A stretch of 64,000 bases of DNA from contig JADNRX010000011.1 in NCBI GenBank assembly GCA_015501595.1, positions 62,001-126,000 of the forward strand, read 5' to 3'. Each line of letters opens with the position of its first letter. The first letter of the stretch is position 1. Below are positions 11,587 through 23,022 of this stretch, piece by piece. The notes under the pieces were generated by a model. It was not told the DNA's origin. It searched no databases and saw nothing but the letters and a program-made list of their open reading frames with translations. The position numbers were made by a program, and so were the translations under genes. This stretch comes from Hymenopellis radicata (lineage: Eukaryota > Basidiomycota > Agaricomycetes > Agaricales > Physalacriaceae).

Positions 11587-13291
11587 CTACTTGCCCAGGG
11601 GTGTTTTCGTCATGACCGTCAGAACCTCGAAAAGGACCTAAGAGGCTCGTCAAATTCAGGTCATCGAAAGAGCCAAAACCACTCACATCCGCGGCGGCCA
11701 TCGTGGTGAGCTCGGCGTTCGTGTCGTAAGCAGGAGCAACTTCGACGATGTCAGCCGAGACGATACGAAGGCCGTCCAGTCCTCTCAAAATTGTGCGGAG
11801 CTCCCTGGTCGACCATCCCCCAGTTTCTGGGGTACCGGTTGCAGGAGCAAATGCCGGGTCGATGGAATCGATCTAATGGGATGTGATCAGTCATAAACAG
11901 AGTCAGTGGTGTAACGCGTCTCACATCGATAGACAGGTAGACTGGCGAGTCTCCGACGACATCACGAATCTTTTTGATGATGCCTTCAGTACCTAAACTA
12001 GACATAAGCATCGAGCATTGTATACAGCTCGCGAAACCCTACCAATGCTGTCAATCTCGCGAGCCTCAATCCTTGAGAATCCGGCGTCGTCGTCGTTCTC
12101 GTAGTCTTCGACTCCGGAAAGTGTCGTCCGGATCGCGCCGTGCTAGAAAAATGACAAACTAGGATCAAAGTACTCCAATGAAGAAGAGGATAAGGAAAGA
12201 AACAATGGACAGGGTATTAGAACAGGAAGCACTTGCAATTGACGATCCGTTGTTGATGAGGCCTTCTTGACTAGCCCAGTAGAAGTAAGTGCCGTGGTTG
12301 ATGGCGGCGACATCGGAGGGTGCGCCACCAAACACCGAAGGCTTCCAGGTATCTAGCATGCACCATGTAGCCAAAGTCGGCGGAATGAGGCGAGAAATAT
12401 TTACCGAGATGCGAGTCGAAGTGGATGACAGAAATAGGACCGTAAGCGGAGTAGATTGAACGGAGAAGCGGAAGAACGATGGTGTGATCCCCACCAAGGG
12501 TAATGATGCGCGGGTGGTGTTTCCCATCGATCGAGATAGGCGTCAAGGCTTGACCAGTGATAGAGTCATTGCCCAGAGAAGAGTAAGGCTCCCGGTGCAA
12601 GAGAGCCTTGTGACCGTCCTCGATTTGTTGGATGGCAACCTTGTTATCATACGGTCTAAGCGGTCTATCAGCTGTCCGAACACGTTCAAGATGAGAACGG
12701 TACTGACGTAACAGGAATGTCGCCACAGTCTACGATTTTAAGACCCGACTTGAAAGGATTGAATTCCAAAGGAACATTATAGCCTCCATAGAGTGTCAGG
12801 CGGCGTGATCCTGCACGTATGCCCGCTGTGAAATGGGGGTAAAGAAATTTTCAATGAAGCAGGTGTAAGACAAACGCACCGGGCCCAAAACGTGCGCCAG
12901 GACGATAACTGGTGCCGGTATCCTATGGTGGGAGTGAGAAACCTTATGGAACAAAGTGCAAGAGAGATTTACGAAAGGTGCACCAAGGAAGGCAATATCA
13001 AAGGCCTCGTTTCTGTCTTTGGAGAGACACTGGACCCACGGCAGCTTGGCAAAGGTGGTAATACCGGAGAAAATGGCATCAGCCGTTACTGAAGAAGACG
13101 TATAAGCAAAGCGAACACAGGCCAAAGTATAGGTCTTTACCTTCGCCGCTGGCACCGCGGTACAAGGGTTCGACGGGATACCTAACATAGTCCAGAGGTA
13201 CTTGGTCATTGTGATGGTCATGTTCGTGGGCGACAGCAACACCAGAGAGTGCGATGGCAAGGACGACGCTAGCGATGGAGAGGAACTGCAT
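11587..13291 (-). CDS. agmatinase-like ureohydrolase with a signal peptide
   Basis: The start at 13291 gives [20 protein letters not shown] and then A-HEHDHH: a clear secretory signal followed by a His-rich segment. The catalytic domain is spread over several exons and contains [25 protein letters not shown], the metal-binding [25 protein letters not shown] and [19 protein letters not shown]. These Asp and His motifs hold the two Mn ions of the arginase/agmatinase family, and their order is complete. The C-terminus spells [12 protein letters not shown] and stops at 11587. Agmatinases convert agmatine to putrescine and urea, and related enzymes act on guanidino acids. The signal peptide predicts a secreted or endomembrane enzyme rather than a cytosolic one. 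It is divergent from the MATE gene, with a 355-bp shared promoter region. Confidence 0.9.
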
Positions 13292-13646
13292 GTTGGTCAA
13301 CAGTGAAGATGCACCCGGTCAGATTGGGAGTCTTTATACCCAGAAGAGTCACAGGTGCCATAGAATCGTGTCATTTCGATAGAATAGAATTACGGAGTAA
13401 CGGCGCGTTAATTGGAATAGTATCGCGTCGTGTTTTGCCTTGAGGCCAACTCCGCTCTGCCGGGTTTCTCAAGAATCGGAAGAGACTAGAGATAAGGGCG
13501 GAACAACGTAAGAGGGTGTATCTGGATAGGAGGATCTGTTCAGGAGCATGTGTGGTGCAGATAACCAGTGAGGATAAAGAGAAGGCGGCGTCCCCGCGGC
13601 GAAAGTTGAATTCGTCAGCGCGCTGTCACACTTCGAACCTCTTGTC

Positions 13647-15583
13647 ATGTCCCACCAAGTCTCACCAACAGAAAGCGACCCTCTGATCTGGCCAGCCTTG
13701 ACGTCCCCAGGAGTCGACGTCGCCGGCTACAATGCGACTTCCTCCTCGAATGTTGAACGTGGTGGCAAGATCGAACAGGCTGACCGCGTGAACTTTCGCC
13801 TTTTTGGGTCACTTGCCGTTGATTCGGCACCCGGTACGTACGCCTTCAAGGCGTTCACAACTCTGACAATGAACTAAATCGAGTTCTTAGTTATTCTCTC
13901 CTACATCTTACAAAATTCTATTCAGACTGTCTCGATACTCATCGTCGGCCGTCTGGGCCAGGAAGAACTCTCAGTTGCCGCATTTTCGCTGATGTTGGCT
14001 TTCGTAACTGGCTAGTGTTTGGTCTTCTTAACTCCATATAGGATGATCCCACGTAGTCTGTAGGTTGGTGTGTGGCGCTTGGAGGAACGACGGCTTTGGA
14101 CACCTTTGGATCTCAGGCTTTCACTGGAGGAAGTCGTCCGACTGATCTCTCTATCCACTTCCAGCGGTGTATCTTATTGTTGTGGCTGCTTCTTATCCCT
14201 GTTTGCGTCTTTTGGGCGTTCATCGAACCTGTCTTGCTTGCACTTGGTCAGCCAGAACTGTTGAGCCGCGACGTTCAAAGGTTTCTTCGCGTACTCATCA
14301 TTGGCGCGCCCGGTTACATCGGATTTGAAAGCCTGAAGAAGTACCTTCAATGTCAAGGTCAGTTTTGTGGTGCTATGCGGACGGGAAGCGCGCTGACTTT
14401 TCTTTGCAGGTATTATGAGTGCATCTACCGCCGTCTTAGCGATTTTATTCCCTATCAATATCGGCCTGAACATTGTCTTCGTTCGTGGCTTTGGTCTCTT
14501 GGGGTCTCCTTTGGCCCTGTCTGTTACTTACTGGTTATCCTTCGTCTTACTTTCGGTCCTTACCTACATCTCTCCCACTCATCGCCGCAATGGATGTTGG
14601 GGAGGAATTCAACTAGTTGAAGTGGTCGATTTCCGGAGCTGCGTCCTGTTCCTGAAGCTCGCAATCCCCGGTATTTTGATGGTCGGCACCGAATGGTATG
14701 TTGTATATCATACATACTGTCGAGTATGGCCAGTTAACAGTCTGCAGGGCCGCGTTCGAGATTGTGGCGTTGGCCGCTGGACGACTAGGATCTTTGCCGC
14801 TTGCTGCCCAATCCGTCATCATGACCACTGATCAGAGTGAGTTCGTTTTTTCCATTAGCTTCAGATCTCGCCTGATATGAATGATAGTTCTAAATACCTT
14901 ACCATTTGGAATCGGCGTTGCTGCCTCTAATCGGGTCGGAAACCTTATTGGATCACGTTCAGCTCTTGGCGCGAAGCACGCTGCTCATGCTTCCGCTCTA
15001 TTGAGCGTCATCGTCGGAACTCTGGTGATGATTGTCATGATGGCCACGAAAGACGTAGGCTCGTTTTCGTCCAACAGAGTAACATTGTTGATATAGGCTA
15101 GGTGTACGGATATCTATTCAGTGACGATAAAGCTGTAGTAGACTTAGTCAGCAAGGTTATGCCCTTGGTAGCCTCCTTCCAGGTGGCCGATGGGTTGGCT
15201 GGTTCTTGCGGAGGAGTATTACGTGGGCAGGGTATGTTTTTTTCTGCCTTTGTAACAAACACTGAATCATCATCAGGGCGTCAGCATCTCGGAGCCTTCT
15301 TCAACCTCGTCGCTTACTATGTCTGGCTTTACCGATGGGTGTCTCCCTCGCATTTCGTACAGACCTTGGTCTGCAAGGGCTTTGGATTGGTGGGCTTACA
15401 CCTTCTCTTCTTCTGAATGTCTGACATTAGGCCATAGGTCAAGTTGTAGCGTTATTCATCGTCGGCATAGGGGAGTACTGCGTTGTCTGGTTAGCAACGG
15501 ACTGGGACTTGGAAGTACAACTCGGGATTGAACGCAACAACGTAGAATCGAAGTACAGGGCAGCTCACGCTATCGAAGAATAG
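13647..15583 (+). CDS. MATE-family multidrug/organic cation efflux transporter
   Basis: A multi-exon gene, about 500 residues after splicing. The start [14 protein letters not shown] gives a cytosolic tail. Hallmarks of eukaryotic MATE (MatE) proteins follow: [19 protein letters not shown], then [45 protein letters not shown], the second half with [19 protein letters not shown], and [19 protein letters not shown] carriers exchange H+ or Na+ for organic cations or toxic metabolites at the plasma or vacuolar membrane. The C-terminal exon ends at the TAG at 15581-15583 (AHAIEE). Introns have GT and AG ends and no frame break was found. The 5' end faces the secreted ureohydrolase gene, so co-regulation is possible. 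The exported substrate is unknown. Confidence 0.9.
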
Positions 15584-15957
15584 TACAGTACTACCATATA
15601 GCACGAGCGGGATAACGTAAGGCATGGAATTCGCAACACTGTTGAACATTTGAACATTTCAGTACTCAGTACTCAGGAGCCAGACAGCGACTCTGCCGGT
15701 AGAGCCGCCACCGGTCGGTAAGTATTTAGTATAGCTTAATCTATAGCGTGGATTTGGAGTGTTCTCGAAAGTAGATTTGATGTTGATGTATTTGTTGCAA
15801 CTCGCAACCTTTGTTATGAGTCAGCGGCGCAGGTATTGATAGAGTAAAAAATTCATTCGATTTGCCCTGCGTCGTCGGCCCAAGGACGAGCAGCAAAAGT
15901 ATTACTAATCGATGACGCATGGTAGGTTACACAACGTGTCACGCTTTTATTTCAACC
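15584..15957. other. intergenic region
   Basis: Upstream region of the DUF1295 gene. No clear TATA box, repeat or small gene was identified. Confidence 0.4.
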
Positions 15958-17265
15958 ATGGCTTTCGTCCCACCACCATCGTTGGCAGCCCTTGCTTGGC
16001 CTCTTCAATTTTGCGCGTTCTCGACGGCGGCCACATATGTCGCCTCAATAATAACGGGAAATGTCTCCCAGGTCTGTCTATGTGTAAGGAAAAGGGCCGT
16101 GTCTCATCCTTATGCAGGTCGACCGACTCTGGACGTTTTTACCGACGATTTACTCTGCCTATTTCGCTCTTCTCCCTCTGTGGCCCAGATATTTGCAGCC
16201 TTTTCCGCTGTGTCCATATGTCCCAGAAGAACTCTCGCTAGCTGCGACCGATTTTAGCCCTCGTGGACTTTTCATGTTCGGGCTCATAGTCATTTGGATG
16301 TTTCGGTGCGACTCCTCTGGTCTGCAATGCCTCTAAGTTATTGATTCTTCTCCAGACTGAGTTACAACACGTTCCGTCGCGGTCTCTTCAGCCTCAAAGA
16401 CGAGGATTATAGATGGGCCGTCCTTCGCTCGCAACTTCCTCCGTGGCTCTTCCAGGTTGTGAACTTGACCTTCATTGCCGCCATTCAGAACGTTCTACTC
16501 CTTCTTCTCGGTATTCCACTTACATAGCCGCTGTGGTACAGCCACACAGTCCGCTGTTGATATCTGATGTCGCCCTCGGCGCAGTCACGATAGTTGTTCT
16601 TGCCTTAGAATTCACTGCGGACAACCAGCAGTACGCGTACCAGAGCTACAAACAGTCATACCTCAAAGGAACTGAGTATGACGAGAAAAAGCACTGGGTC
16701 GGCGCACGTCTTAACTGGATACCCGCAGACGCGAAGCGCGGTTTCGTGACGCGTGGTCTCTGGGCTTGGTCCCGACATCCCAACTTCACTTGTGAACAGA
16801 CCTTTTGGGTCAGTATGTTTTCTCTCCGGGTGTACTTTCTCATCATTAAATTTGCAGTGGTTGAATGCGCTCATTCCCGTCGCCGCGCCTTATCCTCCTT
16901 CACTTCCTCATTATTCGGTTTCTCAGCTTTTCCTCATGCTCAAGTCGTCTTTCTTTTCTCAATCAACCACTCATGCATCATCTGGGCAGCTGCTTTCCAG
17001 CTGGACACAGTTCCTGTCTCCATTTTGGCCAATACTTCCTGCTTTATGTCTGACCGCACTTTTCTTCTCGTCGACAATGTACACAGAGAACATTACGGTA
17101 TCCAAATATCCAACGTATGCTGTTTATCAGCGTCGCGTGGCGATGTTCGGATTCTTCAAGACCTTGGAGATGTCTCTTTGGTATCGTCTATTTGATGAGG
17201 AGCAAAGGGTCGACGACGAGAAGATTCTTTGGGGCTCCGATAAAGGCAAAGGAAAAGAAGATTAG
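15958..17265 (+). CDS. DUF1295 (steroid-reductase-like) integral membrane protein, apparent one-base deletion
   Basis: The start at 15958 gives MAFVPPPSLAALAWPLQF, with several hydrophobic segments. The diagnostic part is GARLNWIPADAKRGFVTRGL joined to WAWSRHPNFTCEQTFWW, the DUF1295 core resembling the NADPH site of steroid 5-alpha-reductase-like and isoprenylcysteine methyltransferase-like folds. The tail ends MYTENITVSKYPTYAVYQRR and a Lys-rich end. Introns after NVSQ, WMFR and TFW are clean. At about 16516-16518 the frame changes: FIAAIQNVLLLLLGIP sits in one frame and TYIAAVVQP in the next. One missing base explains both; a 50-nt intron starting at 16486 would also restore frame but would delete a conserved helix. 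The biochemical function is unknown. Confidence 0.8.
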
Positions 17266-17599
17266 TGGCACTTCTTGAAACTCTTGGACTTAGTCTAGTC
17301 TGTATTACTTCCCGCATTGTAAGATCGACTGTATGAAGAATAAACATGTTCCCTTTCTAGCTCAACTCTGATTTTCTCGTCGTACACATCAATACATCTG
17401 TACATTTAGTCACCATGATACGCAAATGATTCGAGCCATGCAAGCAGCAACGGGACTTTCCGCCCTGCGCAGCAGTAGATGCTCCGCGGTTGTCAATGCC
17501 AAGTTTGAACTTCTCTGATCAGTGCAGAGTCTCCGCAGCGATCTCCGGCGTAGCCATTCAGCTCATATATATGGGCTTTGGTGCTGAAGAGGAGCCGCG

Positions 17600-18210
17600 A
17601 TGTACCAAACGACCCGCCTTCTCATACGCCCATTCGAGGACAGCGACACACTAGACGTCCATAACCTATGGACAGACCCTCGAGTGGATCCATCACGGAC
17701 TTCCAGCACCATGGAGCTCTTGCAAGATAAAATACATGCGACGCATTCGCTGTTTTTTGTCGTCTTTGAAATGCTGGATACTGGCGCGTTCGTGGGGATG
17801 AGCACTCTCTCCATCGATGGCGAATGGGGAATAATGCTTCGAAAGGAGTTTTGGGGACGTGGGCTGGGCAGAGAGGTGGCGCAGTGGACATTGCGCTACG
17901 CATTATCAGAACTTCAGATGATCGAAGTCAACCTACGTGTGCTTGAGAGCAACGTTAGAGCACTGCATCTGTACAACTCAATGTGAGTTGTTACGTTGAC
18001 GCGCGTTGGAGCATAGAAACTGACATAACATACAGCGGGTTCCTCGAGATCGGAAGAGGCCAGGGCATAGTGCAGATGATATTTACGCGGGACGCTTGGG
18101 AAGCGTCGCCGTCGCAGCAGACGAAAAGCCCACCCATCCAATATGCATTTCATGTCTGCAGGCAGACCGTATCTTCCGTTCAACCTCCTGTACAATCTGT
18201 AATTTTATGA
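17600..18210 (+). CDS. GNAT-family N-acetyltransferase
   Basis: Two exons split by a short GTGAGT...ACAG intron after LYNSM/I. The product begins MYQTTRLLIRPF, typical of RimJ/RimL-like GNAT proteins that acetylate protein N-termini or small amines from acetyl-CoA. Motif A is visible as EFWGRGLGREVAQWTLRYA, whose G-x-G-x-G/R turn holds the acetyl-CoA pyrophosphate. Then come EVNLRVLESNVRALHLYNSIGF, the classic motif-B helix, and a short tail. Length is about 185 residues, normal for a single-domain enzyme. No targeting signal is seen and the substrate cannot be told from sequence. Confidence 0.85.
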
Positions 18211-18622
18211 CTTCTATACCCTGTAATAATTTATGTTCGTCGCAGTCCGGCTGTCAATAATCCTGCCGTTGTTTCACTTCAGTACGACCGTCGGTAGACA
18301 CATCAGGTGGCGCCGACATGGCGGAGGTCAAGCAACGGACACGACCTTCCGTTTTCGGTCTTCCCTCATGATCACGACCATCATGCTTTGAAATTTTCAT
18401 GTTCTAATTTCTCGTCCATTTGCCACACTCTGAACTGATGGTTATTTGCGGAGAGAGATAACGTGGGAGGTAAGCACCACTTCCAGTAAACTGCCTATTC
18501 TAGTTCATTATTTGTCGTCTCCAGGAAATCCCTTCCGTGGAAACCCCGAACCTCATGATCGCCACGGCCGAAGGCTGAGGAAGCCTGCCATCCTTCGGGC
18601 CTGTGGTAAGATAACGAACTTG
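18211..18622. other. intergenic region
   Basis: No gene is supported here. The ORF in this stretch continues into the esterase exon but has no esterase-like sequence before the Met at 18623. Confidence 0.35.
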
Positions 18623-20674
18623 ATGGCCAACGTCCATCTTCATGAGGAACTCGCATCCAACTCAGATCGCGTTACTGTTGAGACAAAATTCGGGAAGGTT
18701 ACTGGTGGAAGAGCGTTGAATGGCGCTGTTGTATTCTTAGGTTCCCTCTTCAAATCATCTTTCATTCGTAACATGAGCTTATTTCGAGCCAGAGATCCCG
18801 TATGCCCTCCCACCCCTACGCTTTGCAGATCCTGTGGCGCTACCAGAAGACTATCGTACGAGGAGGGAAAGGAATACATTACTGAAGCCAGTTGTACGTT
18901 CAATTAAATGTTCGAACCTGTAGGACATGGATTGACATATTTATATCAAGATGCTTTTCAGCCGACTAACGACGGCCAAGCCGGAGGTGACACTTCGACT
19001 TTCCTAATTCGAGCGCAGAGTTTAACATAACCCAGACACAGCATTCGAGGATAAAGTCGGTCTAGGACAACCGACTGAAAACCCGTAATTGCAGTTGTCG
19101 AAGTCTTAGGAATGTTGACTGAATTGGCGTCTAGACTGTTCGCCAATATCATCGGGCCTCCATCTTTTCCTTCAAAGATCGGCCTACCTGTAAAGGTTTA
19201 CCTTCACGGCGGGTACGTGCTGTTTACTCTCTCTTTTGCAGTCCGTTCTAACGCTGAAGTTGCCAGATTTCTTCAGTTTGGATCTCCGCACGGCCTCAAA
19301 TCACAAAAGCAATTCGTAGCTGCCGAAAAAGAAGAAGTCCACGTAAACATCGGATATCGACTCTCTGCCTTTGGTTTTTTGGCCTGTGACGAGCCAAAGG
19401 TAGCAGGCAATTTCGGCTTCAAAGATCAATGGATGGGGCTCGAATGGATCCGAGACAATATCGCTGCCTTTGGAGGTGTGTCGGGTCATTCAGAGCATAA
19501 TCAAGAATTCGTTGCTCAAGCTCATGCCTAGGCAATCCTGAGAACATAACTATTCAGGGTTTATCTGCTGGTGAGCCGGTTCCTTTTGGTCGTAGTCGTA
19601 TCCTCAACAATGCAGGTGCCCATTCGGTTCACCAGATTCTTCATCATGCGTCGAGACTACGCAAAGGAGTGAAGGCGCCGTTCCAAAGAGCCCTACTCAT
19701 GTCAAATGCTATTGTGTAGCTCCCTTCCCTTGTCCGTTTCTTGTATAACTGATGTTCCCGACAGTCTACCGCCCAAGACGCCTGCCGAACTTCGCCCTCA
19801 ATTTCAAGCGCTGTGTCGAGCATTATACCTCGATCCCGCGTCCCCCTCAATCATATCTCAACTAAGAGAAGTTTCGGCCGATAAGATCTGTCACGTCATT
19901 GAAACAGATGCCGTTGGAACTGAGTATGGAACTTATCGAGGATGCGTCGACGATGACTGGCTGGCAGCAGTGCCGGACGCTATGGCATGGCAGCGCTCTG
20001 GGAATCTGGCTCAAAGCTTGCAGGACAAGGGCGTGAAGAGCGTGGTCATAGGGGACACTATCGAAGAATGGTATCTGTATTCCATCGCGCATCCGGTGAA
20101 GGCACCAGCAGATGTCGTTCTGAATTTGGAAAGATATTATCCGGATGATATCGTTAGGAAGATGGTTAAACTATACAGGACCTTGCCCGACGATGCTGGA
20201 GCAGAGGAAAGCGCACGTCTGTATGGCGAGATCGCGTCCGACTATCAGGTGCACCTACCTGTGCGTCTGCTGGCGAGAGATCTCCAGGCGGCTGGATATC
20301 CGGTTCTCAGATACGAGTTTCGATGGACGCCCGAACAGGTTAGACCCAAAGGTGCTTCCAAGTTTCGTTCTGGATTGGATCTTTATTCAACTATTGATTG
20401 CACAGGTTACGTTACCCATGGTACGGATGGTGTCATTTGGCATCTCCGTGTGCCTTCGCTCGAACCCGCTCAAGTTGAGGTGGCCAAAAAATGGATCGAG
20501 TCTATCGATGTGGAAGTTGAGAAACTTGAAGCAGCCGGGAAGCCGTTGAAGCCTGTAAATCAGGTACTTGCCTTGTGTGAAGACAAGAGCATCAAGTGGA
20601 TCGAAGATGGGACGTGGGATTTGAAGATGAGATTACTCCAACATTACCTGGCGAGATGTAAGTGGTTTGAGTAA
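18623..20674 (+). pseudogene. type-B carboxylesterase/lipase-like gene, N-terminal third damaged
   Basis: Clear type-B carboxylesterase sequence: TKFGKVTGGRALNGAVVFLE, then IPYALPPLRFADP, PTNDGQAGG, LFANIIGPPSFPSK, YLHGG-FLQFGSPHGL, NIGYRLSAFGFLACDEP, the nucleophile elbow QGLSAGAHSVHQ, and a long C-terminal exon with EYGTYRGCVDDDW and VTHGTDG. From 19166 on the gene splices perfectly. Upstream, the frame breaks at about 18857 (LPEDYR and YEEGKEYITEAS lie in different frames; one missing T would join them). Between 18990 and 19160 no intron restores the usual loop, and the normal EDCL disulphide motif before LFANI is reduced to SRL. Decay is therefore likely, though part could be sequencing error. 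An intact relative would be a secreted or lipid-associated ester hydrolase. Confidence 0.65.
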
Positions 20675-20925
20675 AAAAATCACAGGAGCCATCGGATTGA
20701 CGCGTTCGCAGTACCAAATATCAAGCGGCTTCTTGTAGCGTGCTACGCACAGGAACTTGGAATTTAAAGACTAAGAAGTAATTAGTCGCTCATTTTGCGG
20801 GTTCTACGGGTTTAAGATTATTGTTTCATTGCTCTTAGTTGCATATCTTCTCCTCAGTGGTGTTCGCCATGACTCGTCCAGGTTTTGTGCATTGAGCTGT
20901 ACATTCTCGTTATTGATCCGCACAG

Positions 20926-21482
20926 ATGCACTGCCCAACGACAGCTTCAAAGACGAACAAACTCGCGACCTTCCCTTATGAGGACGCTCCGCCATTGTTG
21001 CTGTACTTCCCGCGCCTCGTGGACCACTTTATTACGTTCCAATACGAAGGCCTCTATGCTATCGTTCGAGAGTGCGCTGTGGAACACTGCCTTGTAATAA
21101 ACCGTCCATTCAAAAGGTTCACAATGACTCACGTTTGGAGCATTAATACACTGCACCATGGCCCACCTCATATGTAAGCTCGAACCTAGTGCAAGCGGCT
21201 TGCGCAAGCCTAGCGATCTTAGAGCCCTGGAATGAAGCCAAGTGAGCTAGATGTTCGCTACTATTGCGGTCTATACTGACAATCGTCTACACATCCAGAT
21301 CAGAGCATCCGGTCGTCCTCAAAGTCATTGAACACGTCCGAATCGTAGGCTCCGACTTCTGTGTCAATTTGGTGACAAGCAAGAAACTCGCCAAAGACGG
21401 TTATGCGCTTTCGCGCGACATAATGTGCCTTTGCGAGCTTCTCTTGGAGAAGCATAGTTCGAAAGTCGACATATCGGATTAG
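20926..21482 (+). CDS. unassigned ORF pair, possibly one spliced gene
   Basis: Two open segments, 20926-21173 and 21299-21482, join in frame if a 125-nt GTAAGC...CCAG intron is removed. The joined product would carry FPYEDAPPLLLYFPRLVDHF in the first part and VVLKVIEHVRIVGSDFCVNL, then a Cys-rich CLCELLLEKHS, near the end. I do not recognise a family. The proposed intron is longer than its neighbours and the start codon is uncertain, since a possible extra exon begins ATGACTCGTCCAG near 20870. It may be a real short gene or a relic. Confidence 0.25.
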
Positions 21483-21825
21483 GGCATGCGCCGCAAAGCG
21501 AAAAGGGCGTGTAAAGATGTCGAAGCAGTTTCGTTATGTTCACGATGACATCATGAAAGTAGGCGTCATAACTCTGCTACTGAGTCGCCTCCTCACGCCG
21601 TCGTAGATTATAGACGACATCCAGGTGAAGGTAGCCACACTCACGCGGCAGGAAGTACGACTTAGCGAAAGCTCGAACACTCTAACTAGAAAGTTACGAC
21701 TGTTGCCATTGGAGTGGCAGGTGCCCTGGCGTCCCTTTGCCTTCTCCCTACATTACTCTTCATCAACCATTAAACCCCCAACTTGCGTAACACCCCGTAT
21801 ATCAATTATAAAACACAGCGCAATA

Positions 21826-22851
21826 TCAAGGGGGAGGTGTGCTAGAAGATGTCGCAGAACGTACATCGCGTCCGACCTGTTCGGCCTCGATGGCGGCGAT
21901 GAATGCCTGACCAATGTCCGCCACATCGTCTGTACATTCAGCCAGATAAGCCTCCTTAAACGCGACATAAAGAGGATCCGAGGGTCGAGGACGAGGATAA
22001 TAAGGGTCATTCGCGAAAAATGCTGACACAAGCTCATCGATCCTTTCGAGAGTTTTGGGCCAGTACCGCACCTGGTTGGGTACCATCTCAGAGGATATAC
22101 TCATAGGGAGTATGCCACGTACCTGATTGAAATCAATCACGAAAAAGGTGAAACCAGCTCCTCCATCGCCACCAAGGATAAACTCAACATCCCTAGCATC
22201 GATGGATGCCCTGTAATGGAGACGTGCTAACATTTCCGCTATGCCCTGCGCCACCTCTGTCGCCGAAGGAAGTTCCGGGAAAATGGAAACCAAGGTATTG
22301 TAGCGACCTTCGTCAAGAGGAAAGTTTAGGGTATTATAGAATCTGGAGATGCGGGTGCCTAAGGTCTTGCCGAAATAAAGGCGACAGATCACGGGACCCG
22401 CCTCGATAGTAGAGGTTGGCGGAATATAGAGAGCGCGAAGCCTCGCACGGGCGTTCGGAGGTAATGCATGTATCCGATCCATGGCGTACGTGGCAGAATG
22501 AAAGATCAGAAGCTCCTCCTCAGCAACGACGGGGCGCGCAGGACGACGGCGCTGGGATGACGGCGGGCTAGGGGAGGACATAGAGTACCCAGTCGAATCA
22601 TGGGCAGGGTCATTGAACGCTAACGGGCGTGGAATACCGAAAAAAGAGTCCGTATTGCAGCGGCGATATACCGCGCGGAGGGCGTCATACTCTGAGCGAA
22701 GGGCGGCGCCGTCAGAACTGCGAATTTGCTTGTACGCGACACGTCCGCCATTGATGACATATATCTCTGCAAAACTTCCAGCACCGATGCAGATAGGGTG
22801 TGACATCAAATCGTAGGTAGTGGTGGTGGTGGAGAGTTCCTGTTGGGCCAC
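21826..22851 (-). CDS. DUF3669 (kinase-like fold) protein, copy A
   Basis: A single-exon gene of 341 residues. The N-lobe shows a Gly-rich loop ICIGAGSFAEIYVI and a VAIK-like lysine in VAYKQIRSSDG. The C-terminal part holds EGRYNTLVSIFPELPS, EMLARLHYRASIDARDVEF, FFVIDFNQVRGI (DFN in place of the kinase DFG) and YYPRPRPSDPLYVAFKEAYL, the DUF3669 signature, ending DIGQAFIAAIEAEQ. This family is abundant in Ascomycota and Basidiomycota and has no proven function; whether it binds nucleotide is unknown. It is arranged head to head with a paralogue 171 bp away, and their 3' portions are identical over 234 bp. No intron, signal peptide or membrane span is seen. Confidence 0.85.
   Translation of the reverse strand: MAQQELSTTTTTYDLMSHPICIGAGSFAEIYVINGGRVAYKQIRSSDGAALRSEYDALRAVYRRCNTDSFFGIPRPLAFNDPAHDSTGYSMSSPSPPSSQRRRPARPVVAEEELLIFHSATYAMDRIHALPPNARARLRALYIPPTSTIEAGPVICRLYFGKTLGTRISRFYNTLNFPLDEGRYNTLVSIFPELPSATEVAQGIAEMLARLHYRASIDARDVEFILGGDGGAGFTFFVIDFNQVRGILPMSISSEMVPNQVRYWPKTLERIDELVSAFFANDPYYPRPRPSDPLYVAFKEAYLAECTDDVADIGQAFIAAIEAEQVGRDVRSATSSSTPPP
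21847..22080 (-). repeat. arm 1 of an identical 234-bp inverted tract in the DUF3669 pair
   Basis: The reverse complement of 21847-22080 is identical base for base to 23905-24138. The tract ends at a C/A difference on one side and a 6-nt indel on the other. Confidence 0.9.
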
Positions 22852-23022
22852 GTGTGCATATCGTACACGCGCGTCCAGGACATTGACAAGAGGACGATTG
22901 CCTCCCGCACTCGCTCACAGTAGGCAGACGATCTTGATGATGATCGATGATCATTGATGACGAGTTGCCAGAACTCCATTGGTCGGAGTTTGAATTTGCC
23001 ACTTCGCCAAAACCGTTTCAAC
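22852..23022. promoter_or_regulatory. short bidirectional promoter of the DUF3669 pair
   Basis: Only 171 bp separate the two divergent start codons at 22851 and 23023, so both promoters must share this stretch. No clear TATA box or named factor site was recognised. Confidence 0.5.

Noticed and set aside
15919..15957. An upstream start (MVGYTTCHAF) for the DUF1295 protein
   Set aside because: The Met at 15958 gives the usual short hydrophobic start; the extra residues look like leader sequence.
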